Shown piece after piece: positions 1 to 8,917 of a stretch of DNA of 64,000 bases (position 1 is its first letter; each line of letters opens with the position of its first letter). The stretch covers positions 1 to 64,000 of the forward strand of contig SUUG01000001.1 in NCBI GenBank assembly GCA_015062655.1, read 5' to 3'. The DNA is from Coriobacteriaceae bacterium (GTDB lineage Bacteria > Actinomycetota > Coriobacteriia > Coriobacteriales > Coriobacteriaceae). The position numbers and the translations under genes were made by a program. The notes beneath the pieces were generated by a model. The model was not told the origin of the DNA. It searched no databases and worked only from the letters and a program-made list of their open reading frames with translations.

Positions 1-67
1 GCACAAGCTGCCCATCAAGACCAAGATCGTGTCCCGCGCCACGAGCGATAACGGGGAGGATAAGTAA
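1..67 (+). CDS. rplP: 50S ribosomal protein L16, C-terminal end (partial)
   Basis: Only the last 21 codons are present, read from base 2, ending in TAA at 65-67. The tail begins [10 protein letters not shown], which is the conserved C-terminus of L16, followed by a short acidic extension. The stop overlaps the ATG of rpmC by one base, the usual L16-L29 coupling in the S10 operon. L16 helps shape the A-site and binds 23S rRNA. The gene starts before the window. Confidence 0.9.
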   Translation, partial: HKLPIKTKIVSRATSDNGEDK

Positions 68-282
68 TGAAGCCCGCAGAGATCCGTGAGCTTTCCGACG
101 AGGCCCTGGCTGAAAAGCTGAAGGAGGGTCGCGCCGAGCTCTTCAACCTTCGCTTCCAGATGGCCACGAGCCAGCTGGACAACACCGCTCGCGTCAAGAC
201 CGTGAAGAAGGACATCGCACGCGTCCTCACGGAGCAGCGCGCCCGTCAGATCGCAGCCGCCAACGCCGCTGCGGCCGAGTAG
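67..282 (+). CDS. rpmC: 50S ribosomal protein L29
   Basis: This 71-residue protein has the L29 pattern: an N-terminal helix with [10 protein letters not shown], the conserved [15 protein letters not shown] block and a basic region ending in an Ala-rich tail. L29 sits near the polypeptide exit tunnel of the large subunit and contributes to docking of trigger factor and SRP. It follows rplP with a one-base overlap and precedes rpsQ by 18 bases. That is the normal order in the S10 operon, so the start is secure. The C-terminal AAANAAAAE extension is slightly longer than in short homologues. Confidence 0.96.
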   Translation: MKPAEIRELSDEALAEKLKEGRAELFNLRFQMATSQLDNTARVKTVKKDIARVLTEQRARQIAAANAAAAE

Positions 283-300
283 AACAGTCAGGAGTGAAAC

Positions 301-567
301 ATGGCTGAAGCAACTGAGCGCAACGCGCGCAAGGTCCGCCAGGGCGTCGTCGTCTCCATCGCCGGCAACAAGTCCATCGTTGTCAAGATCTCGGAGCGCA
401 AGCGTCACCCGAAGTACGGCAAGATGGTGAACAGCTCCAAGAAGCTGCATGTGCACGACGAGGAGAACACGGCCGGCCTGGGCGACACCGTCAAGGTCAT
501 GGAGTGCCGCCCGCTCTCCGCTACCAAGCGCTGGCGCCTGACCGAGATCGTCGAGCGCGCCAAGTAA
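301..567 (+). CDS. rpsQ: 30S ribosomal protein S17
   Basis: This 88-residue protein matches S17, an OB-fold protein that binds helices of 16S rRNA early in 30S assembly. Recognisable blocks are [16 protein letters not shown] near the N-terminus, the loop [10 protein letters not shown], and [16 protein letters not shown] near the C-terminus. An AGGAGTG ribosome-binding site lies just before the ATG. It is co-transcribed with rpmC upstream. A 103-base spacer separates it from rplN, longer than usual in this operon. Confidence 0.97.
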   Translation: MAEATERNARKVRQGVVVSIAGNKSIVVKISERKRHPKYGKMVNSSKKLHVHDEENTAGLGDTVKVMECRPLSATKRWRLTEIVERAK

Positions 568-670
568 GCTCTGGCGACTGTACACTCCGGTGATGTGCGC
601 CCGGTCGGGGCGCCCGCGTCCCACGTGGCCGGCGCACCTCTCATCGGTCTTCTAGTTCGGAGGAACTACC

Positions 671-1039
671 ATGATTCAAATGCAAACCATGCTGAACGTC
701 GCCGACAACTCCGGCGCACGCAAGGTTCGCTGCATCAAGGTGCTTGGCGGTTCCAAGCGCCGTTATGCGGGGATCGGCGATGTCATCATCGCCGCCGTGC
801 AGGAGGCCACGCCGGGCGCCAACGTCAAGAAGAAGGACGTTGTCCGCTGCGTCGTCGTTCGCACCGTCAAGGAGGTCCGTCGCCGCGACGGCTCCTACAT
901 CCGCTTCGATGACAACGCCGCTGTCGTGATCAACAACGACGGCGCTCCCGTCGGCACCCGTATCTTCGGGCCCGTCGCTCGTGAGCTGCGTGACAAGAAG
1001 TACATGAAGATCGTCTCGCTCGCACCCGAGACCCTCTAA
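671..1039 (+). CDS. rplN: 50S ribosomal protein L14
   Basis: This 122-residue protein is full-length L14, beginning [19 protein letters not shown], a diagnostic signature. Later blocks include [20 protein letters not shown] and a tail with [22 protein letters not shown]14 lies at the intersubunit face and forms bridge B5 with 16S rRNA; RsfS also binds it. GGAGGAAC stands just upstream of the ATG. The preceding 103-base spacer holds GC-rich sequence but no clear terminator, so it is probably part of the same transcript as rpsQ. Confidence 0.97.
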   Translation: MIQMQTMLNVADNSGARKVRCIKVLGGSKRRYAGIGDVIIAAVQEATPGANVKKKDVVRCVVVRTVKEVRRRDGSYIRFDDNAAVVINNDGAPVGTRIFGPVARELRDKKYMKIVSLAPETL

Positions 1040-1055
1040 GTAAGGGAGAGACCAT

Positions 1056-1367
1056 ATGTCTATGTCCATCAAGAAGGGCGACAAGGTCGAGGTGCTCTCC
1101 GGCAAGGACCGCGGCAAGCAGGGCACCGTTCTGCGCGCGCTGCCTTCGGAGGGTAAGGTCGTCGTCGAGGGCGTCGCCATCGTGAAGAAGGCCGTGAAGC
1201 CCAACCAGCAGAACCAGCAGGGCGGCATCGTGTCGCAGGAGGCTGCGATCGACGCGTCCAACGTGAACCTCGTCTGCCCCGAGTGCGGCAAGCGCACCCG
1301 TGTCGGCCACGAGAAGGACGGCAAGAACAAGCTGCGCGTCTGCAAGAAGTGCGGCCACAAGTTCTAA
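1056..1367 (+). CDS. rplX: 50S ribosomal protein L24
   Basis: This 103-residue protein has the KOW motif of L24 ([19 protein letters not shown]) near the N-terminus, which initiates assembly of the large subunit on 23S rRNA. The C-terminal half carries two CxxC pairs (CPECGKRTR and CKKCGHKF), a zinc-ribbon-like end seen in many actinobacterial L24 proteins. An alternative start is the second ATG at 1062; the first is better spaced from GGGAGAG. What is odd is the downstream context: rplE, rpsN and rpsH would normally follow, but a long hairpin and an unrelated gene come instead. Confidence 0.96.
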   Translation: MSMSIKKGDKVEVLSGKDRGKQGTVLRALPSEGKVVVEGVAIVKKAVKPNQQNQQGGIVSQEAAIDASNVNLVCPECGKRTRVGHEKDGKNKLRVCKKCGHKF

Positions 1368-1391
1368 GGATTAACTCCTAGAACTCCCACT

Positions 1392-1495
1392 GGAAGGCCC
1401 CGGGTTGTTCCACGCGAACCTCCTCGGGCGGCGAGCTTCACTCGGCGCCCTGCGGAATGTTCGCCTAGGAGCAGCCTGGGGCCTTCCTGCGTTTA
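1392..1495 (+). terminator. Large structured hairpin after rplX
   Basis: The outer arms are GGAAGGCCCCGGG at 1392-1404 and CCTGGGGCCTTCC at 1475-1487 (12 of 13 pairs). Inside, GCGAAC pairs with GTTCGC, and a GC-rich inner hairpin is capped by CTTC. The structure is followed by TGCGTTT rather than a clean T-run. It most likely ends or attenuates the ribosomal operon. A similar element follows groEL (33187-33275), so a conserved RNA motif is also possible. Confidence 0.55.
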
Positions 1496-1627
1496 CAGGG
1501 TTTCCCGCCCTTTTTTCGATGAGGTGAGTGATGCAATCCGAACCCCCTCCTTCAGTGCAACAACCGCTTGTCTCGATGAGATAGAATAGCGAGCGAAATC
1601 ATCGCTACAAGAGAAGGGGTGCTCTTC

Positions 1628-2713
1628 ATGGCAGATATCACGAACAAGACCGCCCCTTTGAATGCCGAGGCCGCGGCAAACGCCGCGTTCGCCGCCGTGC
1701 AGGGTCGACCGTTTCCCACGGACATCTTCACGGCTCCGCAGCTCACCTGGGCGGTGATCGGCTGCGGTGCCATCGCCAACCAGATGGCCCAGTCGTTCGC
1801 GCTCGCGGGCCGCTCCGTGCACGGCATCTACAACCGCACGCGCGCCAAGGCCGAGGCGTTCGCCGAGCGCTATGGCCTCGAGAAGGTGTACGACACGCTT
1901 GAGGACCTTTACGGCGACGATGCTGTCGACGCCATCTACATCACCACGCCGCACAACACGCATATCCAGTTCCTGCGCAGCGCCCTGGCCGCCGGCAAGC
2001 ACGTGTTGTGCGAGAAGGCCGTCACGCTCAACTCAGAGGAGCTCGATGAGGCGCGCACCATCGCCGACGCGCACGGCGTGGTCCTCATGGACGCCACCAC
2101 GGTGCTCCACATGCCGCTCTACGTTGCGCTCATGCGTCGCGCTCGCGCCGGTGAGTTCGGCCGTCTCCGCCTGGCGCAGGTCAATTTTGGCAGCTATCAC
2201 AGCTACGACGACGTGAGCAACCGCTTTTGGAACCGTTCTCTCGCCGGTGGCGCCATGCTCGACATCGGCGTGTACGCCCTGTCGGTCGCGCGCCTGTTCA
2301 TGGAGAGCCAGCCGGAGGAGGTCGTCTCACTCGCGAACCGATTCGAGACGGGCGTCGACGAGGAGAGCGGCTTTGTGACGCGCAACGCCGAGGGCCAGCT
2401 CGGCGTCTTCTCCCTGACCATGCACGCCAAGCAGCCCAAGCGCGCCGACCTGTGCTTTGACAATTGCTATATCGAGATCATGTCGTACCCGCGCGCGGAT
2501 CGCGCGACCATCACGTGGACCGAGGACGGCCGCTGCGAGGAGGTCGAGGCGGGCGTCGAGGCGTACGCGCTTTGCTACGAGATCGCCGACCTGGAGAAGG
2601 CGGTCGCGGGCGACGAGTCCAAGCGCGAGCTCATCGAGTACGCCGCCGACGTCATGGACACCATGACGCGCCTGCGCCGCGACTGGGGCGTCGTCTATCC
2701 GGAGGAGGAATAG
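1628..2713 (+). CDS. Gfo/Idh/MocA-family NAD(P)-dependent oxidoreductase
   Basis: This 361-residue protein has a Rossmann N-terminal domain with WAVIGCGAIANQMAQSF at about residues 40-56. The family's EKP-type lysine appears in LCEKAVTLN near residue 135. The C-terminal half is the GFO/IDH/MocA substrate-binding domain, with GGAMLDIGVYAL typical of the trans-dihydrodiol dehydrogenase branch. Members reduce or oxidise sugars, sugar phosphates or cyclic diols in the cytoplasm; the substrate cannot be told here. The ATG at 1628 is preferred to a GTG at 1619 because AAGGGGTG sits at the right distance. It stands alone, with a hairpin on either side. Confidence 0.85.
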   Translation: MADITNKTAPLNAEAAANAAFAAVQGRPFPTDIFTAPQLTWAVIGCGAIANQMAQSFALAGRSVHGIYNRTRAKAEAFAERYGLEKVYDTLEDLYGDDAVDAIYITTPHNTHIQFLRSALAAGKHVLCEKAVTLNSEELDEARTIADAHGVVLMDATTVLHMPLYVALMRRARAGEFGRLRLAQVNFGSYHSYDDVSNRFWNRSLAGGAMLDIGVYALSVARLFMESQPEEVVSLANRFETGVDEESGFVTRNAEGQLGVFSLTMHAKQPKRADLCFDNCYIEIMSYPRADRATITWTEDGRCEEVEAGVEAYALCYEIADLEKAVAGDESKRELIEYAADVMDTMTRLRRDWGVVYPEEE

Positions 2714-2772
2714 CCCAACCAAGGGACGAAAAGGCCTGTGCGGGATAGTCATGCTCGGAGCTTTCATGCGAC

Positions 2773-2805
2773 CGGTCCCGTTTCTCAAAGCTGAGAGACG
2801 GGGCC
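2773..2805 (+). terminator. Hairpin downstream of the oxidoreductase gene
   Basis: GGTCCCGTTTCTCA and TGAGAGACGGGGCC form a stem of about 14 bp with a G.T pair and a very short loop. There is no strong T-run after it on either strand. It lies 60 bases past the oxidoreductase stop and probably ends that transcript. Confidence 0.45.
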
Positions 2806-2898
2806 GCCTTGTGGCAAAACTGGTCGCGCTTCAGGGTCTGTGGCGCTTGAGCAAAGGTCCGTCCTTCGTCCCGCGACCTCTAAACGCCCTCTTTGTCA

Positions 2899-3038
2899 CA
2901 AATCGGTCGAAAAGGTAACGAATAATCGAATGGCTCGAGTAGACCGGGGTTTTAGACATTGACCAACTGGGGTTTCTCAGTGAAGAACGGCCATCTACTT
3001 CATTCATTTGTTTCTTCGTTACCTTTTCGCCCGATTTG
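2899..3038. repeat. Inverted-repeat element, 24-bp arms
   Basis: The left arm at 2899-2922 and the right arm at 3015-3038 are inverted copies of each other with about one mismatch in 24 (core AATCGGTCGAAAAGGTAACG). The similarity extends weakly outward. The roughly 92 bases between are AT-richer than the neighbourhood and hold no gene. It could be a MITE-like element or a dispersed repeat. It lies just past the 3' end of the broken U32 gene. Confidence 0.5.
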
Positions 3039-3050
3039 CGGAAAGAAAGC

Positions 3051-5545
3051 TTACTCGACGCCCTGGAAAAGACAGCCTGAGCCCGATCCGGGCATGCGCT
3101 TGCCGGGGGTACGTCCCGCGAGGGCGGCGTCGAGCGCTCGCTTCGCACGCGTGACGCGGCGAGCGAGCCCATCGGCGTCCAGGATCGTGCCGTCGACCAG
3201 GAAGCGCGTGATCCCCGCAGCCAGAAGCGCGGGAATCTGCGGTGTTGCGTCGATCGGCACGCTGTCGTACAGGTGGCTGCGCCCGTTGAGCCCCGTGCGC
3301 ACGGGCAGCAGGCGGCCCGATGTTTTTGAGCTTGAAGTCGAGCGTGCGCAGTCGGCAGTTCGCACAGTCGTGGATGCAGGCGCCGGCGACCTGCAAGATG
3401 CAATGCCCACTCGTCATGACGCGCGGGGCGCCGAGCACCATGAGCCCGAGGACGAGATCCCCGCGATGCGGGGCTATGCGCTCGATCTCCGCGAGCGTGA
3501 GCTCGGGGGAGAGCCAGGCGCCCGCAGCGCCTCGCCTGGCGAGCGCGCGCATGCAGGCGACGTTGTGGACGGGGATGCAGCTGCGCAGCTCGATGACCGC
3601 CTCGCGCCCGCTTCCGAGCGCGAACTCCGAGATGGTGCCGGCCGCCGCCGGTGCGCCTGCGGAGAGCCACGGGTCAAGACGCTCGTGGTCAACCTCGCGG
3701 GACACCTCGTCGAGCACGGGGATGATGCCGGACTCCCCGCAATCGGCGGGGGCGATATGGTTGGCGGGCAGGTTATCGACTGCCATGTAGATGCGCGATG
3801 CACTGGCGCGCCGTACGGCGTCGGCTTGCGCGAGCGTGCATCCATGGCGGCGTTTGCCGCGGATTCCGATGCGTCATGCGGGTCTGCACCGATCGCATCG
3901 GCCGTCACGGAAATGCGGGCGAAGTCGCGCCCCCATGTTCCTTACGCAGGTCATACACGGCGAGAATCGCGCGTTCCAGGGCCTCGCGCGCCGCGGTGCG
4001 CACCTTGTGCACGGCCGAGAAGCCCATGCCGCAACCCTCATCGAGCTGGATGTCGAAGGCGGCAGCCTCGAAGGACGAGGACCCCATGCGCCCCACATGC
4101 TCGAGGAGGTCGTCGGCTGTGACGGCCTTGGTCCGGGCCGCCTCGACGGTAAAGCCCTCCGCCCTGCCGCAAAGCGCGGGGTCGTCCGCGCAGGCGAGCT
4201 CCACGTAGAAGGGCTCGCCTGCGCGGGCGATGACGCGAACGTCGACGGATCGCCTGCGCGCCACGGGCCGTTTGAGCGCCGCCTCGGCTGCATCGAGGGC
4301 CGCCTGGCTGCGGATGAGGCGCACGAGTGCGCCAGCGGGCATGGCCCGGGCCGTGCGGCACTCGATGACATCGCCGCCGGCGGCGTCCTCGGGCGCGATG
4401 GCGGTGAGGAACTGGTCGAACTCGTCGTCGTGGCGCAGCTCGAGCAGATCGCCCTTGCCCACGGGCTCGGAAAGGCGCAGGCGGGTCCAAGCTGCCCGGC
4501 GGCGCTTGTCGTCGGGTTTGAGCCCCTTGGTGTTGCCGAGCGGCTTGCTGCCGAGCACCTCGCCGACGATCTGCCCGCGGTTGTTCGACCGCTCGTAGCT
4601 CATCATCTCATCGCCCGAGCGGCCTTCCTGGTACTCGCAGGTGAAGTCGCGGTTGAAGCAGCGCTTGAGCTGGCGGTAGCGCGCTTGCGCGGTCTCATCT
4701 GAGGCCTCGCGCCCAGTGAGGACGCCGTCGAGCTGGGCGCGGTACGCGCTCACGATGGAGTGCACGTAGTCGGGCGCCTTCATGCGCCCCTCGAGCTTCA
4801 GAGCGTGAGCGCCAGCATCCAATAGGCGGGGAAGCATGTCGGCCGTGCAGGTGTCGCGCGGGCACAGGGCGCGCTCGCGACCGGGGACGGACCACGAGCG
4901 CCCCGTCTCGTCGATGAGCTCGTAGGGCAGGCGGCAGGGCTGCGCGCACATGCCGCGGTTTGCCGAGCGCCCGCGTGAGGTGAAGCTGGAAAGCAGGCAG
5001 ATGCCCAAATAGCAAAAGCAGATGGCGCCGTGGGAGAACACCTCGAGCTCGATGTCCACGGCGTCGTGGATCGCGGCGATCTCGTCGATGGAGAGCTCAC
5101 GCGAGAGCGTGACGCGGTCGGCGCCGGCATCTTTGCACCAAGCGGTGCCGTGGGCGTCGTGAATATTCGCCTGTGTCGATATATGGGTCTCCACCTCGGG
5201 CATAAGGCGGCGAATCTCGAAGAACAGGCCCCAATCCTGGATGATGAAGGCGTCCGCGCCGAGTCTCCAGCAGCGTTCCACGAGGGTGAGCGCGGCCGCC
5301 ATCTCCTCGTCCTTGATCACGATGTTGACCGTCACGTACACGCGCACCCCGGCGAGGTGTGCCGCGCGGCAGGCGGCCTCGAAGGCCTTATCGGTGAAGT
5401 TGCCCGCCTTGCGCCGGGCGTTGAACGACCCCATGCCGCAATAGATAGCATCCGCGCCGGCCGCGAGCGCCGCGTAAAACGGCTCAGGCCCGCCCGCGGG
5501 GGCGAGCAGCTCGGGTTTGGAGGAGGGAGAGGGATGGGAATGCAT
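3051..5545 (-). pseudogene. U32-family peptidase/RlhA-like protein, broken by three frameshifts
   Basis: The first two-thirds (5545 down to about 3935) is an intact U32 domain. PELLAPAGGPEPFYAAL opens the TIM-barrel, and the Cys-containing block CAQPCRLPYELID and HALKLEGRMKAPDYVH follow. U32 members include the collagenase-like proteases and RlhA, which hydroxylates 23S rRNA. Reading then shifts at a G run near 3935, again near 3840, and again at an A run near 3315. The three downstream pieces join into one sensible C-terminal region (RDFARISVTADAIG, then RIYMAVDNLP and HCILQVAGACIHDCANC, then SHLYDSVPID ending FQGVE). Three lesions point to a pseudogene, although the homopolymer sites allow for assembly error. 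The start at 5545 (MHSHPS) is nearest the conserved domain. Confidence 0.75.
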
Positions 5546-5789
5546 ATGCAGCGCCAGACAAATGTGTAACTGCATAAGTATAGAGGTGAAAACCGCCTTG
5601 TGCGAGCCGCGCACCATTCCTCATATCCAGCGCGTCTCTTTGATGGATGGTCATCTCTAACTCCGTCCGCCGAAAGGATTTCCACGACCATCGATGCTCA
5701 TGCTGCTTGGTGAGAGCTGTGGGTTAAACTCAAAAAATATTGAATCCGGATTATCCGTGGTGTCGCGGGCGTGCGCAGGGGGTGTCATC

Positions 5790-6107
5790 ATGATCACGAA
5801 AGACGATTGGCTTCCCGTGGGAACGGTGGTCACGCTCGAGGGCGGTTCGCGCCCCGTCATGATCGCCGGGGTCATGGCGCTCGATGGGAAGTCGGGGCGC
5901 TATTGGGACTATATCGGTATCCCGTACCCAGAGGGGCGGACTGTCCCCGATGAGGGATGCTTTTTCGACAAGCACATGATCGACAGACTTCACCAGCTCG
6001 GTTATCTGGACGATAAGGGAGCTGCGTTTCAGGCTTTCCTCGAGGCGAACACCGCCCCCTTCGAGCGGATGCGCTCGAAGGGGGTCTCGGAAAACGGGAA
6101 GGAGTAG
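5790..6107 (+). CDS. DUF4176 protein, type VII secretion-associated
   Basis: This 105-residue cytoplasmic protein begins MITKDDWLPVGTVV. It carries the DUF4176 pattern: a WLP(V/I)GS/TVV opening, a central GRYWDYIGIPYPEGR, and a closing FDKHMIDRLHQLGY. DUF4176 proteins are small partners found in WXG100/LXG loci of Gram-positive bacteria; their role is not settled. The GTG/ATG choice is decided by GGGGG before the ATG at 5790. It is the first gene of the locus, three bases before a WXG100 gene. The same domain occurs in fragment form at 10539 and four times in the protein at 19059. Confidence 0.75.
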   Translation: MITKDDWLPVGTVVTLEGGSRPVMIAGVMALDGKSGRYWDYIGIPYPEGRTVPDEGCFFDKHMIDRLHQLGYLDDKGAAFQAFLEANTAPFERMRSKGVSENGKE

Positions 6108-6110
6108 CTC

Positions 6111-6446
6111 ATGGCCACGGGGGAAATCATCGTCGACCGCGAACAGGCCCTGTCAACCGTGGAGGGCTACGATTCAGAGGCGCGGGAACTCAAGGCCATA
6201 AACGACTCGATCGCCGCCGTCTCTTCGGCGTTGGAAGGTGCGTGGGAGGGGCGGGCGGCTGCCAGCGCAATGGAAACGCTCTCCGAGGCCTCGTCCTATA
6301 TGGCCTCCGCTCAGGATTCCCTGCTGAGACACAGCGGTTACGTCAAGCAGGGTGCCGATACGTTTATGGACATGGATAAGGCGATTGCGGCTTCAAGCCA
6401 ATCCGCAACTCCTGCGTGCGGGGAAATCTCGCGTTACATCCATTAG
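6111..6446 (+). CDS. WXG100-family protein, cassette 1
   Basis: This 111-residue all-helical protein has the hairpin turn motif W-E-G in LEGAWEGRAAASAM at about residues 43-56. That is the hallmark of ESAT-6/WXG100 proteins, which are secreted by type VII systems, usually as folded helical-hairpin dimers. There is no signal peptide. It follows the DUF4176 gene by three bases. It precedes a large LXG/PPE-like partner by nine bases, the usual pairing of a small WXG100 protein with a bigger substrate. The family assignment is firm; whether this copy is secreted alone or with the next protein is inference. Confidence 0.82.
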   Translation: MATGEIIVDREQALSTVEGYDSEARELKAINDSIAAVSSALEGAWEGRAAASAMETLSEASSYMASAQDSLLRHSGYVKQGADTFMDMDKAIAASSQSATPACGEISRYIH

Positions 6447-6455
6447 GGGGCGTCT

Positions 6456-7904
6456 GTGTTCAGGGTCGACATCGATGAATTCTCCTCTGCGGCGACGGTT
6501 GTTTCTTCTGCGGCGACGCGCGCGGGCGAGTCTGTGACGAGGGTGGGCAAGGTCAACTCGGGCTTCGCGAGCCTCATGTCGGGCGCATGGGCGACCGCCG
6601 AGTCCCGCGCCTACGCCGACCTCGAGGTGACGCTCAGGATGTTGACCGAGGGCCTCACTGCGATGGGGGATACATACGCCGATGCCCTCGCGTCCCTCAC
6701 GGGCGAGGTCGCCCCAACCCGTGATGCGCTGCTTTCCGCGGCGCGGTCGAATGCCGCGTCCCCGCAAGTCGTCAGGTTCGAGCCATATCACAACGTGGCG
6801 GGCGCGTGCGACTTCGCCGTCGGGTCCCTCGAGGACCTCAAGGTGGCGGTGGCCGCCGCGCAGTCGGCCCTAGACGGGCTCGAGTCATCCGGCGGGGTGT
6901 CGGGGCCTCTGTCGGCGCTTTCATCGCTTGCGGGGACCCAGGGCAGCGCGATCGACGAGATCCGCGCGTCGTATGTAGCCTACGAGGCGGCGGTGGACGC
7001 ATTCGAGGAGGAATACGCCAATCGTCTCGCTCCCGGCGAGTTCGTCACGGAATCCATGAGGGATACGGTCGTCGCGGACCTGCATGCGCAGTACGGCGAG
7101 GCCCTCGACAACGGCCCGTTCGCGTTCATCGATGTGTTTGGGGACGTGAGTGTCGTGCTCTCCGCTGTGGGCGGAGGGGCTGCAGCGATGGACAGGAGCA
7201 ATGCCGCGCTTTGGAGGTATGCTCTGAGCTTCATGTGCGGTGAGGAAGGCAGGGGTCTGAAGCTTGTCGATAGGCAGTGGCTCTCTCGTTTCGCCTTGGG
7301 TCTTTCCGATGACGTTCGCAGCGCCATACCTGAGGGGCAGACGTTCTGGCAGTTCTTCAAGAAGGGCTTCGAGTCCGAGGTTACCGACTGGGTCAAGCCG
7401 AGCGAGTGGAAGAAATCATACGAAGGCGTGAGAGGGCTTGTCGGCGATCTGGGGGAGCGGGTGAGAGCATTTTATTCTGGAAGTAAGGGCGCCATAAGGA
7501 AGGCTGATGACCTCTTTACTTCGGTGGAATCTGTCGGGACTCACATAGACAATGCCGTTAAGGGTTTGGGCTACATGGGGACTGCCCTTTCCGTTTTCGA
7601 CACCGTTGGTCAGGCGGGCGCCGCTTTCAATTCGACTGTCGGTGACGGCTACGATAAGACTGCCGCTGCTGTAGTCGAGGTAGGCGAAGGTTTGGTCGAG
7701 TTTACTGCTGGCGCCGCTGTAGGCGCCACGGTCGGCGCCATCGGGGGTCCCGTCGGCGTTGCCGCCGGTGTGGCGATCGGTTGGGTGGCGGGCGAGCTGC
7801 TCGACGCTGGGCTCAAGTGGCTCGATGACGAAGGGTTTAAGGATAGGGCGGTCGACGGCATCGGCGACGCCTTTAGGGCCGTCGGAGACTTGTTCGGCCT
7901 GTAG
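6456..7904 (+). CDS. Large LXG/PPE-like type VII substrate candidate, cassette 1
   Basis: This 482-residue protein starts with GTG (MFRVDIDEFSSAA) after TAGGGGG. The first ~110 residues are predicted helices with the AWATAESRAY turn, resembling a WXG100/LXG domain. A variable middle follows. The end, about residues 405-455, is a Gly/Ala-rich hydrophobic stretch (GAAVGATVGAIGGPVGVAAG). Paralogues sit at 15507 and 21017 with the same gene order. The role is inferred as a secreted partner or effector because it lies between a WXG100 gene and an EspG-like gene. No known toxin motif was recognised, so enzymatic activity should not be assumed. Confidence 0.6.
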   Translation: MFRVDIDEFSSAATVVSSAATRAGESVTRVGKVNSGFASLMSGAWATAESRAYADLEVTLRMLTEGLTAMGDTYADALASLTGEVAPTRDALLSAARSNAASPQVVRFEPYHNVAGACDFAVGSLEDLKVAVAAAQSALDGLESSGGVSGPLSALSSLAGTQGSAIDEIRASYVAYEAAVDAFEEEYANRLAPGEFVTESMRDTVVADLHAQYGEALDNGPFAFIDVFGDVSVVLSAVGGGAAAMDRSNAALWRYALSFMCGEEGRGLKLVDRQWLSRFALGLSDDVRSAIPEGQTFWQFFKKGFESEVTDWVKPSEWKKSYEGVRGLVGDLGERVRAFYSGSKGAIRKADDLFTSVESVGTHIDNAVKGLGYMGTALSVFDTVGQAGAAFNSTVGDGYDKTAAAVVEVGEGLVEFTAGAAVGATVGAIGGPVGVAAGVAIGWVAGELLDAGLKWLDDEGFKDRAVDGIGDAFRAVGDLFGL

Positions 7905-7927
7905 CAGATTAACAAGGAGGATGTTCC

Positions 7928-8851
7928 ATGTTCGAGTTCCTGACGCGCCGCCATGCGGCTCCTGCCGAGACACCGCTCTCCGAGGTCCGCTTTACCCGCG
8001 AGGACCTGTTTGTGCTTTTGGGAGGCTCCGACACGGGGATGTTGGCCAACGGCGAGTACACCATTGACTTCGACCAGATCGAGCGGTACGGGAACGACCC
8101 TTGGCGGCACGACATGGCCGCCCGCCTGTCGCCCACGGGCCTCGTGGACGCGGAAGGAAGCCCCTCCGACGAGCTTGCCGCCGCCCTGTATCCCCTCAAC
8201 AAACCGGGGATCGTTGTGGAAGATGGGAGCTTTCCTCAGTCAGTCCGGGAGCGCGACGAGAGGACCGTCTCCGCCGTCTTCTTCGAGGGTTCCGCCTCCG
8301 CCATCCGCCGCCTTCCCGGCCGGAGGGTGGGCTTCTCGGTGACGCCCTTGGGCGGCGAGGGGGTCTGGGACGCCGCGTTCCGCAGCCTCGTCGGATGCCC
8401 GCCGCTCGCCTCACCCTGGGAGGGGCAGGTGGTCGAGACCCCGCCGGACCCCAAGGTGGGGTCCGCCCTTCGGCGCGGGGATGAGGCCTTTCTACGGGGG
8501 CTTTGTGCGCGCTACGGGGGAGACGAGAAAGCCCTTTGCGCCTTCGCGGTGAATCTTTTTTCTGACTCCGCCATATCTAGGGGAATGAGGACGTTTCTCA
8601 TCGCCGATTACAGGGGATGCCTCTTCGAGGAGTCTCTTGGATTTGTGATTCCCCAGGCGAATTCATCGTCATTCTGGGCGAAAAGCGCTCGCGTTTTCCC
8701 TTCGGAAGGCGTAGTGCTTAACGCGATGAAGGTGCCTTTCGACCCTGGGTCGGACGAAATCATCGAGTACGGTGCGATCGAGTTCAACGGGGATGGGACG
8801 CTTCTCGATGCGTTGTTCAGGTTCCACGCGGTCCCCGACTGGGCTCGCTAG
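7928..8851 (+). CDS. EspG-like type VII secretion accessory protein, cassette 1 copy A
   Basis: This 307-residue protein has no signal peptide or membrane segment. It starts MFEFLTRRHAAPAE, followed by FTREDLFVLLGGS. The region DMAARLSPTGLVDAEGSPSDEL resembles the EspG pattern of a helix, then GLVD with a small residue, then a DPEL-like turn and more leucines. EspG proteins are cytoplasmic chaperones that hold PE-PPE substrates for the ESX ATPase. That equivalence is inference from pattern and position, directly after a PPE/LXG-like gene. An immunity or adaptor role remains possible. AAGGAGG precedes the ATG. A second copy follows at 8918. Confidence 0.55.
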   Translation: MFEFLTRRHAAPAETPLSEVRFTREDLFVLLGGSDTGMLANGEYTIDFDQIERYGNDPWRHDMAARLSPTGLVDAEGSPSDELAAALYPLNKPGIVVEDGSFPQSVRERDERTVSAVFFEGSASAIRRLPGRRVGFSVTPLGGEGVWDAAFRSLVGCPPLASPWEGQVVETPPDPKVGSALRRGDEAFLRGLCARYGGDEKALCAFAVNLFSDSAISRGMRTFLIADYRGCLFEESLGFVIPQANSSSFWAKSARVFPSEGVVLNAMKVPFDPGSDEIIEYGAIEFNGDGTLLDALFRFHAVPDWAR

Positions 8852-8917
8852 CGCACCAGGTCTTGCCGTCGAGATTTGACGTCGTCATGTCCGACAGATG
8901 CGCAGAATGGAGGAGGC

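Noticed and set aside
6456-7904. Possible polymorphic toxin with a nuclease or ADP-ribosylase end.
   Set aside because: No catalytic motif was found; the C-terminus is a Gly/Ala-rich hydrophobic stretch, so only a substrate-like role is claimed.
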